A stretch of DNA of 64,000 nt from Parietaria judaica (taxonomy: Eukaryota; Streptophyta; Magnoliopsida; Rosales; Urticaceae). Below the pieces are notes generated by a model. It did not search any database. It was not told the DNA's origin and saw nothing but the letters and a program-made list of their open reading frames with translations. Of this stretch, positions 23,405 to 33,228 are shown in pieces. The stretch is from the NCBI GenBank assembly GCA_954871525.1, contig OX940868.1, positions 14,696,556 through 14,760,555 on the forward strand. The letters are read 5' to 3'. The position numbers and the translations under genes are program-made. The stretch's first letter is position 1, and each line of letters starts with the position of its first letter.

Positions 23405-24228
23405 TTCCTAATCAAGGTTGGAATTTTCGACGATAATCGTCGATTTTTCGGCTTTTCGATAGTTACCGGTAAGTTGCCGGTTGTAATGCTTATCGATTTT
23501 ATATACTTTTTGACGATTTTCGAGGTTTTCGATAAACCGATTACCAACCGATTTTCGGTAAAATCAGTGTAAAAAAAAGGTACTTTTTGGTAAAAAAAAT
23601 TCGGCAAAAATAATTATATTTGCACAAGAGCACCTCACCCCGCCACGTCACGTCCGTCCGGACGGCGGCGCGCGCGTGTGGTGGTGTAACATTTGTGTGA
23701 GTCCTCCCCCATCCACAAAATCCTATGACCCAAAGGGCCCAAGCCCTTGTCCCTAATATTTGGTATATAAACATCACCAAACTCTTGTCATCTATCAATG
23801 TGGGACTTTTTGTTATTCAACTTATATTACACAACTTAACATACACATACACTTTCACTTAATATTACACACTTCAACTAATATTATACACTTAACATAC
23901 ATATTAACTTCACCTAACATACATATACACTTAATATGTATATTCATTTAATATTATACACTTCAACTAATATTAATATTATAATTATACACTTAATAAT
24001 TTAACATATGTTTTGTGGTATGATATTATCAAAATATTTTATAAGTTTTCTGTCAAAAAGTATTCGAAAAGTATCGATAATCCGTCGATAATCATCGAAA
24101 AGTATCGATAATCGGTAAGCTACAGTGTTATAGGTTTTCCGTCGGTTAATCGGTAAGCTATCGATTAATCCGTCGAAAACGGTAATCGGTTTATCGGTAA
24201 AATCGGTAAGTTGAACCATGTTCCTAAT
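23405..24228. mobile_element. hAT-type element with snRNA-like promoter
   Basis: The element is 23413-24220, with ends CAAGGTTGGAA and TTGAACCATG. It is flanked by a perfect 8-bp duplication TTCCTAAT (23405-23412 and 24221-24228). It interrupts the 3' flank of F-box copy C; the matching flanks of the remnant near 28450 and of copy F near 37970 are uninterrupted. The outer parts are rich in CGATAATCGG-type repeats. The inner 23620-23830 block is shared with the element at 1582-2398 and carries a USE and TATA box. There is no transposase. Confidence 0.75.
23764..23806 (-). promoter_or_regulatory. USE + TATA, Pol III-type snRNA promoter spacing
   Basis: On the minus strand GTCCCACATTG (23806-23796) differs from the plant USE consensus at one base. 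TTTATATA (23771-23764) follows after 24 bp. Downstream, conserved GGGCTTGGGCCC can form a hairpin with AAGGGC/GCCCTT arms. A T5 run lies at 23609-23605, with a weaker T4 at 23720-23717. The predicted RNA is about 135 nt. The same design and spacing occur at 1942-1984. Confidence 0.5.
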
Positions 24229-24409
24229 CATAGGATTGGTCTACCTATATTTTTCAGTACATAAAATAAATTGAAGTAATTTATATCAAATTGTTTATAG
24301 GAATATAAATTGAGTTGAGATTGCAAAGAAATGATTCAATATAATAAAAGAAAATATCAAGTAGATCCCAAACTACTTGAAGGAGCAACATTAGTCAATT
24401 AGCCAATCC

Positions 24410-26120
24410 ATAAAAATGATCTCTGCTTGTGGTGAAGAACGCTTTAACCGTAGCAACTGCTGCTTCAACATTTGATTTTCTTTTCTTTTTTCTTTTATAT
24501 ATATATATAAATATAAGGATCTTTGGATTTCACTCATACCTTCACGGTGACTCGAACTCAAGATCTCTAATGTCCTAAGTGATGTACTTGTTCTCTTTTG
24601 ACCGGTAAATAAGTGTTGACGATCATTTTCTCGAGAGCATGCGAAGATAATAGCACAAAGCCGACAAAATCAATTTCAGCTTGAATTTCACAAAATCCTC
24701 CTATTTTGACACGTCGAAGAGGCAGCTCCGTTGGTCAGCTTGCCAAATGTTGTCGCTGGGTTCGTCAATCGCAACCCCCGGCACTGTGTAGTCATATGTA
24801 CGCAAAATTAGATAGTTTATTAAAATAAAAAATACTGATTAAAAATAAGGGCTCTTTAGAGTAATAGCCAAATTTAAATGTGTGTTTAGCAAAATAGTCA
24901 AATTTTGGTTAATTTTGTAAACTAGCCAATTAATCACTTAAACAAAACTCCAATTGCATTGTCGCCCTCATGTTTTAATAAAATTAAAAAATTCTTTTAT
25001 TTTAATTAATTGAAAATATTACTATTAATTGAAATAGTTAGTAATATGGTAACAACCAAAACCAAACCCCTTTTTATTGTATAATTCAAATTTTAAAATT
25101 CAAAACATTGATATAATTTTCGGATTTATTTTCTTCATATTAACATAACTCAACGTAAATCAACAACGAATCAACGTAAATTAACAACGAATTAACGTAA
25201 ATCAACAACGAATCAACGTAAAATTAACAATAAAAAATATTATTCATATTAAATTTAAATACAATAATTATTTTAAATACAAAAAATAATCTATCTCTCT
25301 CCCGTAAGATCGCCGAAGCTTCGCCGTCGATCGTCGTGGCCTCGGTGTTTCCGGGTGAGTGCTCCGATGGAGGCGGATCTCCTTCGTGCGCGACGGGAGC
25401 TGCGGAAACTCGTGAATTCACAAGCTTAGACGGAGGGCAGACAACGCTGAGGGGTGCAGCGAGCACATCGACGGCGCCGGAGTTTGCCGGGGTGCCCAGC
25501 GGTGGTGGGCTGCGTCCTACCTCCAGATCTAAAGCTTTAGAAACCGATGATGTTGATCGGGCTTCCTCGGTGGTGCGCAAAATTGCGGGCAGCGACAAGG
25601 CGGTATGCGGTGGCGGGGAAATGCGCCGGGAGGTCGCCCCAGGGTCGTCGGCGCTCGCACCGGAGCTGGTTGGCGGTGAGTCCGTTGCCAGTTTGGACGT
25701 GGCTGTGAATCTTCTTCATCTCGATCTTTTGCCGCCCTTTGCTTGCTCCGAGCCTGTTGTTCTTGTTGTTGTTTCCGTTCTCCGTTGTTGCACGAGAGAG
25801 AGATAGAGATACGAGAGAGATTCAAAATTTGTAATTAAATTCCAAAATTTGTGCACAATTAGTTACAGCTTGATTTGTGATGAAAATTTAATTTTCTTTT
25901 TAATTAATTACGAAAATTATAATTAAAATGATTAATTAAACGGTATTATAGGGATAAAAAAATGTTATTAAAATGCCACCTCATGTTAATTGGCTAGTTT
26001 ACAAAATTAACTAAAATTTGGTTATTTTGCTAATCTTATGTTTCAATCTGGCTATTTAGAGCAATTTCTCTAAAAATTCTCTAAAAATAAATAATGTTGA
26101 TGTTCAACAAGGTATTAATA
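24410..26120 (-). pseudogene. F-box copy C: FBD exon remnant split by a MULE
   Basis: Only the third (FBD) exon and part of intron 2 survive. The FBD-like part lies at about 24790-24410 on the minus strand (NIWQADQ, AEIDFVGFVLLSS-like coding) and contains stops and a foreign AT-rich stretch at about 24485-24600. Intron 2 sequence resembling copy F (38530-38580) is interrupted by the element at 24849-26081 and resumes at about 26095-26120. Exons 1 and 2 are missing. Confidence 0.7.
24849..26081. mobile_element. Mutator-like element, possible Pack-MULE
   Basis: Inverted arms share GTAAACTAGCCAATTAA and AGCAAAATA-type blocks (24895-24960 and 25985-26060). They are flanked by a perfect 9-bp duplication TAAAAATAA (24840-24848 and 26082-26090), the usual size for Mutator elements. 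The core at 25290-25810 is abruptly GC-rich, open in several frames, and unlike the AT-rich arms, which suggests captured host-gene sequence. I cannot identify the donor gene. The corresponding position in F-box copy F (38530-38560) is empty. Confidence 0.7.
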
Positions 26121-26289
26121 GTCATATTAAAAATTAGATAGGTTCTTTCGATTGTCCTCCAGAATTCTATTATTTGTATTCTACAAAGACTATTTGCACA
26201 TGAATGAATAAAAGGAACATGATAACAAGAAAATTGTATGAAATGTATCATTCTCGAGACACTCATTTACATGCTATTGGATTTGATTA

Positions 26290-27794
26290 TAAATCTCAAA
26301 ATAATGATCTGTGCGTTCGGAGAAGCGCGCTTTAGCGATTGTATCCGCTTCACATCGACGTTGGGACCGTTGGATAGTCTTTGGCTGCTAACGAATTCTC
26401 TTGAAGGCATAACGGTCATTTCCACAAGAAGAGGTGGTGATAAGAGAATGAATTTGATGAAGTCGATCTCATATTCGGTTCCATTGGTCCGCTCGCCAAA
26501 TATTGCTGCTCTATGTATGCAAATGCAAATTTAATTGGAAAAAAGAAAAACACGCGTAAGAATACCGATAACGATATGATATCGGCATATCTATCTGTTC
26601 AAGTTAGACTTTATAGCATAATGAAATAACATACTCAATTACAAGGCCTAACCTATTTGAAACTTTGTTTTTTAAAAGAAAGCTCACGCCGTTGACCAAG
26701 ATTAGGAACGCTTCTCATAAGGCAAACAAGTCCAAAACTCTGTTTCAAACTGAAAAAGTTGACGACTGCGAAAAGATACGGTAGGGGGTCATGAGCGCTC
26801 GCGGTATGTGACCAAAATCCAGAGACTGGAGCCAAAAAGAGTTAATTAGCAAAATTAAAAACATTACTACCTAATGAATTGAGATCCTACCTCAAATGCA
26901 AAACAGCAAATAGTAAGCCTTTCAATTTGGGGTATATCCGCTAATAGCTTCAACAACGAGCTGTTGTGGCCGGGATTAACACCCAGTCCCGGCGTCCATA
27001 TTTCGAGTATTGTAAGACAATAGGTGCTTTTAAGACTGAGATAATCACACGGTCCGCCAAAGAAAAAGTATTGCAGATTCGGCGCATTGACATTGACCTG
27101 ATAAGACTTTATGATCAGAACTACAAGAAGGCTCTCCAAACCTAAGGTATTTCAGATTACGCGCATTGATATTTAAGTTATCAACTCCGAAAACTGTACT
27201 CAAAGATAAATCTCTAAGCATGCGGGTAGATATTAGAATCTCAAGCATGTCTTGGCACGATGACACTTGTACGAGTTCGAGACTCTTCAGACCGTTGAAT
27301 GTCGACGGAGGTGGCCCTAGCAAACAATGTTTTAAGAGCAAGTGTGTCAAGCTTTGGAAATAAAAGAAGCAAGGTGGCATCTTGTACTTTTGAGAACTTG
27401 GCATTTGAAGCGTGAACTCTTGTATCGGGTGTCTCGATAAATGAAGAATCCATCTATCCATGTCATCGGAGGGAAGCTCGTCTAACTTGTAGGACAGATC
27501 AAACTTGCATATCGGGCCAGAATGAAGCAAGAGAATGTGATCGATGTCACTGACAAGCTTACGGGTCATTGATCCTTCTTCATCGCGTAAAAGTGGGAGA
27601 GACTTATCATTAAACACAAGGCACGGAACGGTTGTCCACTTGTACCTCCAGTTTCTCGACAAGAGACTCGTCCTCCCCGCTTCCTTTACGGGCAAGTATG
27701 ACAAAATGTGATCCATGACTTCGTTTGGTATATTACTTATTCTATCCTTTTCCCTGCGTGACATCTTGATCGGCAAAAGAGCTGAGAAAAGCAT
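26290..27794 (-). pseudogene. F-box/LRR/FBD copy D, multiple lesions
   Basis: Exon 1 (27794-26891) has a good F-box (MSRREKDRISNIPNEVMDHIL, RNWRYKWTTV). It is frameshifted near 27105 by one extra base, where the sisters read AAAGCCTATC. Exon 2 (26825 to about 26690) lacks about 10 bp relative to copy E after CCCTACCGT and several bases before its donor. Exon 3 (about 26521-26290) lacks about 50 bp between two TGGAAC repeats that are both present in copy B, and also part of the C-terminal region. The longest product would be a truncated F-box/LRR protein of 249 aa. It is a clear pseudogene. Confidence 0.85.
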
Positions 27795-27874
27795 ACACCA
27801 ATAAATTACAAGGCATGATATGGCTTCAAAATTGGCTCAATTCTTATGTAAAATTTTAGCGTGAATTCTATATA

Positions 27875-28619
27875 TATATATATATATATAATTCACTGTT
27901 AGCAGTTATAAACAGAACCAGTGGGAAACAAATAATTACAAATGTAGCCTAATGAAATCTAAGTTTGATTTCTATTCTTGACAGACAACACAAAAGATTA
28001 TAAATTATAAGACAAACTTAGATCAGCAAACATACTTGAAAAGGTCAAAACCAGACACCAATCTTGTCTTCCTAAAATAAGAAGGAGCATTCTTTAAGGT
28101 AAGACTGTTCGATTTTGTTGAAGAAAATATATAGTCATTGTCTGAAACACGAATTAAAATCACTTTAAGCTTGAAATATGAAACACACATTTCTGCTGGA
28201 AAATCTGTAACAGAAACTTCAAAGGTTTTACCGCTTTACCTTATATGTGAGCTTGAAGAAGACGATCGTTATGTAGTGTTTTAACCACTAAATAACCTAA
28301 TATATATTGTCTCTTTACAAGAATTTGTTTCGAACTAGTAAAAGTAAGTCATGCAACTTAACCTTTTCTTACAGTATAAGTATCACCTGTTTTTATAAAA
28401 CTTACTATACTTTGGCCGCAACGCAAGCATCCCTAAAAAAAACTTAATTGCTAATCATGGGATTGGTCTACCTTATTTTCAGTATATAAAAATAATTGAA
28501 GTAATTCATATCAAATTGTTTATAGGAATATATATATATTATTGACATAGCAAAGTAATTCTTAAATATAAGCAAAGAAATTATCAAGTGGATTCCAAAC
28601 TACTTAAAGGAGTAATAAT
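27875..28619. other. Flanks of F-box copies, no gene
   Basis: The part above copy D (27795-28330) resembles 22260-22960 above copy B and, in part, 44060-44300 above copy E. The part at 28390-28619 is the conserved 3' flank of an FBD exon, also present at 23360-24440 and 37920-38170. A TA run lies at 27871-27890. Confidence 0.5.
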
Positions 28620-28744
28620 CTATCAAAATGATCTCTGCTTTAATAGTAGCTAGCAACCGCTTCAGCATTCGATTTTCTGTTTTCCGTTTGTTGCCCCGGC
28701 AACGTGAATGGTCATTTTCTCCAGAGCATGCGAAGATAATAGCA
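28620..28744 (-). pseudogene. F-box copy G: short FBD-exon remnant
   Basis: About 120 bp matches the end of the FBD exon of copy F (shared ATGATCTCTGCTTT and GAGCATGCGAAGATAATAGCA-type runs) and its 3' flank. It stops abruptly at about 28744, where copia reverse-transcriptase sequence begins. It is non-coding. Confidence 0.65.
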
Positions 28745-29575
28745 AGACTCGTTGCTCAAGGATTTCTTTAAGCTCCCAGCATTGACTTCTCCGAGAGTTT
28801 CAGTCCGGTTGTCAAAAGCACGACCATACGCGTTATTCTCTCCTTGGAAATCACAAATGGGTGGGAAATTCGTCAGATGGATGTCAATAAACCCTTCTTA
28901 AATAGAGTGCTTTCGGAAACTGTCTTTATGCGTCAACCTCGCGGATTTAAGGATCCCACTCGGCCAGATCACGTTTGCCGTCTCAAACGCGCATTATACG
29001 GGCTCAAACAAGCTCCCCGGTCTTGGTTTGATCGTTTAAAGCAAGCGCTTATCGCGGGAAGATACCTTAATCTTAGATCTGACATCTCTCTCTTCGCCTA
29101 CAAAAAAAATGGTGCATGTTCCTTCTTCTTGTTTACATGGACGATATAGTCATCACAGGAAATTCTTCACTACTTCCTTGGAATCGAGGCTTTCCATGAC
29201 AGCTCCGGTCTTTTTCTCTCTCAGTTCAAGTACATCATGGACCTCCTCGCCTGTACAAATATGGACCAGGCAAAGCCATGGTCTTTACCCGTCGTTCCTG
29301 GCCTTACGGTGTCCAAGACGGATGGGGAGCCTCTCTCAGACCTGGCATTATCGAGCTCTCTTGGCTTGCCTCATTTCTATGAAAACTATATCTTCCCATT
29401 GCCAACAAACCACTAATCTAATGTGACAATATGGGAGCTGCTGCCTTGGCTGCAAACCCGGTGAGCCTTGACTCTGCGTAATAAAGTGCTACAGAAAACG
29501 AGTTGGAAATTCGATACGTTCATACTCTCGAGCAAGTGACTGACATGTTTACCAAAGGACTCTCTGGTAAGAAGC
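28745..29575 (+). mobile_element. Ty1/copia polyprotein fragment (RT to RNase H)
   Basis: The fragment starts in reverse transcriptase (RLVAQGF, SPVVKSTTIR), continues with QMDVNKPFLN, ALYGLKQAPRSWFDRL and a YMDD active-site box near 29135-29150. After internal deletions it reaches RNase H motifs (LSWLASF, PLIWCDNMGA) and FTKGLSGK near 29550-29570. The frame is broken several times, and integrase, gag and LTRs are missing. Its RNase H matches the fragment at 36650-37315. It abuts a truncated F-box exon on its left side. Confidence 0.8.
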
Positions 29576-29589
29576 TAAAGCCGAGCATC

Positions 29590-29860
29590 GGAGACTTACA
29601 GGAATGCCGCGACCACTTGATATATCGACGGACTTTGTAGTAGGACTACCGCCACCAAGATAAGGTTTGGTGATTGTGGTGTCAGATCGCGAATCAGCAA
29701 ACTTTCTTCATATTTGCACCGAGTATTCAATAGAAAAACACGCAAGAGCGTTATTAAAAATATTTATAGTTCCGCAAATGATTGTATCAGGCGGAGATTC
29801 TAGAGTTCACTTTAACATTTTGAAAAAGTGAAATACACAAGTACCTTCACACCTATTAAC
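29590..29860 (+). repeat. Decayed copy of the 8104 block
   Basis: The sequence is similar to 8140-8400 (shared CGACGGACTTTGTAG, GAATCAGCAAACTTTCT, GTTCCGCAAATGATTG) but the reading frame is interrupted. Together with the following flank up to the C2 gene at 32253, it marks the duplicated segment shared with 8104-11904. Confidence 0.6.
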
Positions 29861-30304
29861 ACGCATAAATATCTGCAAGAATCGCACATAATATGTCTAA
29901 TTGTATTTATACTCGTATTGTTGAGTCTGAAGTCTAATCTACTCGAAAATTCTATGGAGAACGCAATTGCGGTGTACCACAAAATGAGTGAGAGTGCTCG
30001 AAGGTGTGTTCGAACAAGCTCCGATTAAGATTATAGCGAATCAAGATTTGCAAGCGCAAGATTTAATAAATAATAAAAGAAAACATGAATAAGTGATCAC
30101 TGAAAGTCTGAAACTAATCAAGACTATGATCATGTGATTGGATTTATCTGTTAAGCAGAAAACCAGCAATCTGGTTCAGAAAGAAAGCCCAATCATCGAT
30201 CGATCAAAAGATGAGAACAGAGAGAAGAGAAAAAGAAAAAGAAAATCGACTGTGAGTGAGGGAAACTGTCGAAACGACATGTCGTTTAGTTAAACGCTTA
30301 ATTT

Positions 30305-31140
30305 AGGGGTGAAAATTTTGTACTCGGTTCCCGGTTTTGTCCCGGTTCTGGTCCCGGTACCGAACCGTTTTTGGCAAAAAATCAGTTTTTTCTTTTTAGT
30401 TTAACCTAAAAAGGGACGTCCCGGTTCCGGTTTGAAAAACCAAAACCAAAACCAATTTAAAATATGAAATTCCCGGTTTTCTTGTCCCGGTTCCGGTTTT
30501 ATGTCGTTTTGTTATAAGTTTGTCGTTTTTTAGCATGTCATTTCTTTTAAGTCGTTTACTATTACGTTCTTAATCTATTATTTTATTTTTTCAGCCTATT
30601 ATTTTAACATGTCATTTATTTTTCAGCCATTACACGGTATTTTATTTAACACTTCATTCTTATATGTCGTTTTGTTACAAAAAATAATTTGTTTGTACTC
30701 GGTATTTACTATTTAGCATTTTAGACTCGGTTTTTTGCACTGAGATTTGAATTTGGTATTGTGAAGTTCACGATGTGAACTCGGATCTTGCATTTGTTTA
30801 TTTTGTATTTTGCTTTTGTACTCGGATTTGGTATTTTACGTTTTGGATTTACTCGGATTTGGTATTTTACATTTTGGATTTACTCGGATTTGTTAATTTT
30901 CATGTTTCTATCTTGGATTTTGTCCCGGATTTGTCCCGGTTTTTGTCCCGAATTTTGGTTCTAAAAAAATCGGGATTTTAATCGGTGTCCCGGTCCCGGT
31001 CCCGGTTCTGATTTAAATAAAAAAACAAGGACTTTTCAGAACCAAAACCAAAACCGGGACAGAAAACTGTGTCCCGGTTTTTCCGGGACAGGGACAAAAA
31101 ATACTCAAATTCCCGGTTCCCGGTTCTGGTTTCAGCCCTA
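30305..31140. mobile_element. hAT-type element rich in CCGGTT repeats
   Basis: The ends AGGGGTGAAAA and TTTCAGCCCTA are imperfectly inverted. The flanks cttaattt (30297-30304) and cttaatga (31141-31148) share 6 of 8 bases. The interior repeats TCCCGGTTC / GTCCCGGT variants many times. The paralogous flank near 9980-10000 has no such insertion. It resembles the element at 57998-58841 in its termini (AGGGGTGAAA). There is no coding capacity. Confidence 0.55.
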
Positions 31141-31869
31141 CTTAATGATTAGGGATAATATCTATTTTTTAATGCTAAATATTGGATAAGTGACATCTGT
31201 ATTTCTGAGCTTTATGTATTTGTGTATGTTTTCTAGAATTAATTACTTTTATCTTTATATTTTAGTTTATATATATATATATATATCTTTATATATATTA
31301 ATACTTTCACAATCGATGTGTTAAAGACCGAGGAAGCCCGCATTTGGTGGACTTGCGGTTTTTTTAAAGGGCTCAATATATAATGTCGATTTTCATTAAA
31401 TTTGGTCCTAAAAGTTTTTCAGTGATCAAGAAAATTGTGTATTTTCTTTACACTAACCCTTATATAATCACTTTAAAATCCATCCAACAACACATCTCAA
31501 GATTTAATTTGTTTTTACTTAGAATGATATTATTTTTATTTCCGAGTAACATTTGAGTTTTTTTTTAAAGAACTAGCGTACTCATCAATTTTGCAAAACA
31601 ATTATAATAGGAATGGTAACGATTTTTTAAAAGTTAATGAATATTATTTCATTCATATACCATTTCATATTCTGTATACCTTTAAATTGGCCTTGCGGGT
31701 AGTTTGCGAAATTTTAGAAACGGCTCGCAATTATTTTGGTCGGAAAAACATAATATTTGCAAAATATTTCTAAACAATTGTATGTCATATTTTTTATATA
31801 TATTATATTTTACAAACAATTAATTGATGAACCAATTATAAATAAATTAATGGAGGTTATATTATGCAT

Positions 31870-32252
31870 TATATTCGGTGATCGACCCCATTGAGTGGGG
31901 CTTTTCAATGTCGATAGGCACGGCAACAATAGCCTCTCTTTTTTTTCTTTTTTTTTTAATAACCTCGATAAGCTTATCAAACTAATACAGATAAGTTCAC
32001 TTAGTGTATAACGATACGTGCTATAATCTGCACTTATCATAATCTGGACCGTGGGTTTCGACAAACCCCAGCCGTCCGATCATTACGATTCGCATATATT
32101 AAATCTGTGATTACTTGGACGGGGCCTTAGATATAATCTATTTTTATATATATATATATAATATTATGTTTGTGCGGCACCTAAACCTAAACCTAAACCT
32201 AAACCTAAACCTAAACGCAAAACCTCACTCTCTCTCTTCTGTTTCCGCGAAC
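31870..32252 (+). promoter_or_regulatory. C2 copy 4 promoter; CCTAAA repeats in leader
   Basis: This is the conserved C2-family promoter, with the CCAGCCGTCCGATCATTACG box at about 32071-32090 and a TATA run at 32145-32165. The leader has six tandem CCTAAA units at about 32182-32218, where the sister genes have one or two. Confidence 0.55.
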
Positions 32253-32732
32253 ATGGCTCTCAAACTACTGGAGATCAACCTGATGTCAGCCCATCTGGAC
32301 CGGGCAAGATGCACGGACGGCATATACGCCGTTGTTTGGATCGACCCTACGAATACCTTCAAGACCTCCGTCGTCCAGCCCGAAAGTGTGAAGCCGTGGG
32401 ACGAGAAATTCGTTTTCGTCGTTGAAGCCGAGCTTCTTGACTCAATCTCTACTCATCATCTTGTCGTCGAGCTATACTCCGCCGGAAGGGACGTCTTGCT
32501 CGGTACTTCTACGCTTCTGCTCGGATCCTTCGGCAACTGTGCCCGCCACTATTCCAAGACCTCATTTGGCACGATTCGTGGGTTTTACGTCCATGAAGAA
32601 AACGGCAATCCGGTTGGCGCTTTGCACGTCGGGATTACGGTCCTGGAGGGCTTGGAGATACGCTCTTCCCTGGCCGCCATTCCTAAAACTCCGCGACTCG
32701 TTTCACGGGTTGTTTCAAGTTGCATTAATTAA
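32253..32732 (+). CDS. C2-domain (SRC2-like) protein, copy 4
   Basis: An intronless gene of 159 aa, with the start chosen at the ATG giving MALKLLEINLMSAHLDR, which is conserved in all copies. The frame stays open upstream through the leader repeats (to 32115), but that part is not conserved. The C2 body has YAVVWIDPTNTF (N where the other copies have K), KPWDEKFVFVVEA, HHLVVELYSAG and GNPVGALHVGITVLEGLEI. The C-terminus ends VSSCIN, as in copy 2. Its upstream flank matches copy 1 and its downstream flank matches copy 2, suggesting a chimeric history. Probable membrane- or partner-binding C2 protein. Confidence 0.8.
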   Translation: MALKLLEINLMSAHLDRARCTDGIYAVVWIDPTNTFKTSVVQPESVKPWDEKFVFVVEAELLDSISTHHLVVELYSAGRDVLLGTSTLLLGSFGNCARHYSKTSFGTIRGFYVHEENGNPVGALHVGITVLEGLEIRSSLAAIPKTPRLVSRVVSSCIN

Positions 32733-33228
32733 GCTCTCGAGTCGCTTGATTCAGAGATGAAAAAGAAGAACATCAACATATTTCTTTTATTATCATTGTG
32801 TATACAAATTGTATAATTTTTTATTTTTTTTGAGAGAATTGTATTGTCTATACAGATTATATTATTCTTCTTATAAATAATTCATTACAGAATATTATTG
32901 CTTGTTAATATGTTATGTGCGTGTTGCTGGTTTTCCAAAGACGATCCAAAATTTGTTGGCGAACAAAGTTTTAACCTAAAGATCCAATAGGATCAACTCT
33001 ATGATAAATTATTTTACAAATTTAAAATAAAGTGGGGATAAAATCAAACTATTTTACTGGTGGCGGCGTTCTTCACGCTGATAGATCTACCGGCGGTGAC
33101 GTCCTTCACGCTGACAAAGCTATTAGTCAGTGGCTCTATCGGTTAATCGCCGACCGAATGCTGCGACGACCGCCCTGAGGGGGGGCTCTTCGGTTGTGAA
33201 CTCCGCTTTCTCCGAGTGAGATGATATA

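Noticed and set aside
25224..25825. Overlapping open frames of up to 156 aa
   Set aside because: They sit in the GC-rich core of the Mutator-like element; no complete gene structure or known domain, so treated as possible captured fragments.
32182..32218. Possible interstitial telomere repeat
   Set aside because: The unit is the hexamer CCTAAA, not the plant heptamer CCCTAAA, and single units occur in the same place in the sister leaders, so a local expansion is simpler.
32115..32252. N-terminal extension of C2 copy 4
   Set aside because: The extension is translated promoter and CCTAAA repeats and is not conserved in the sister genes; the MALKLLEINL start is conserved in all.
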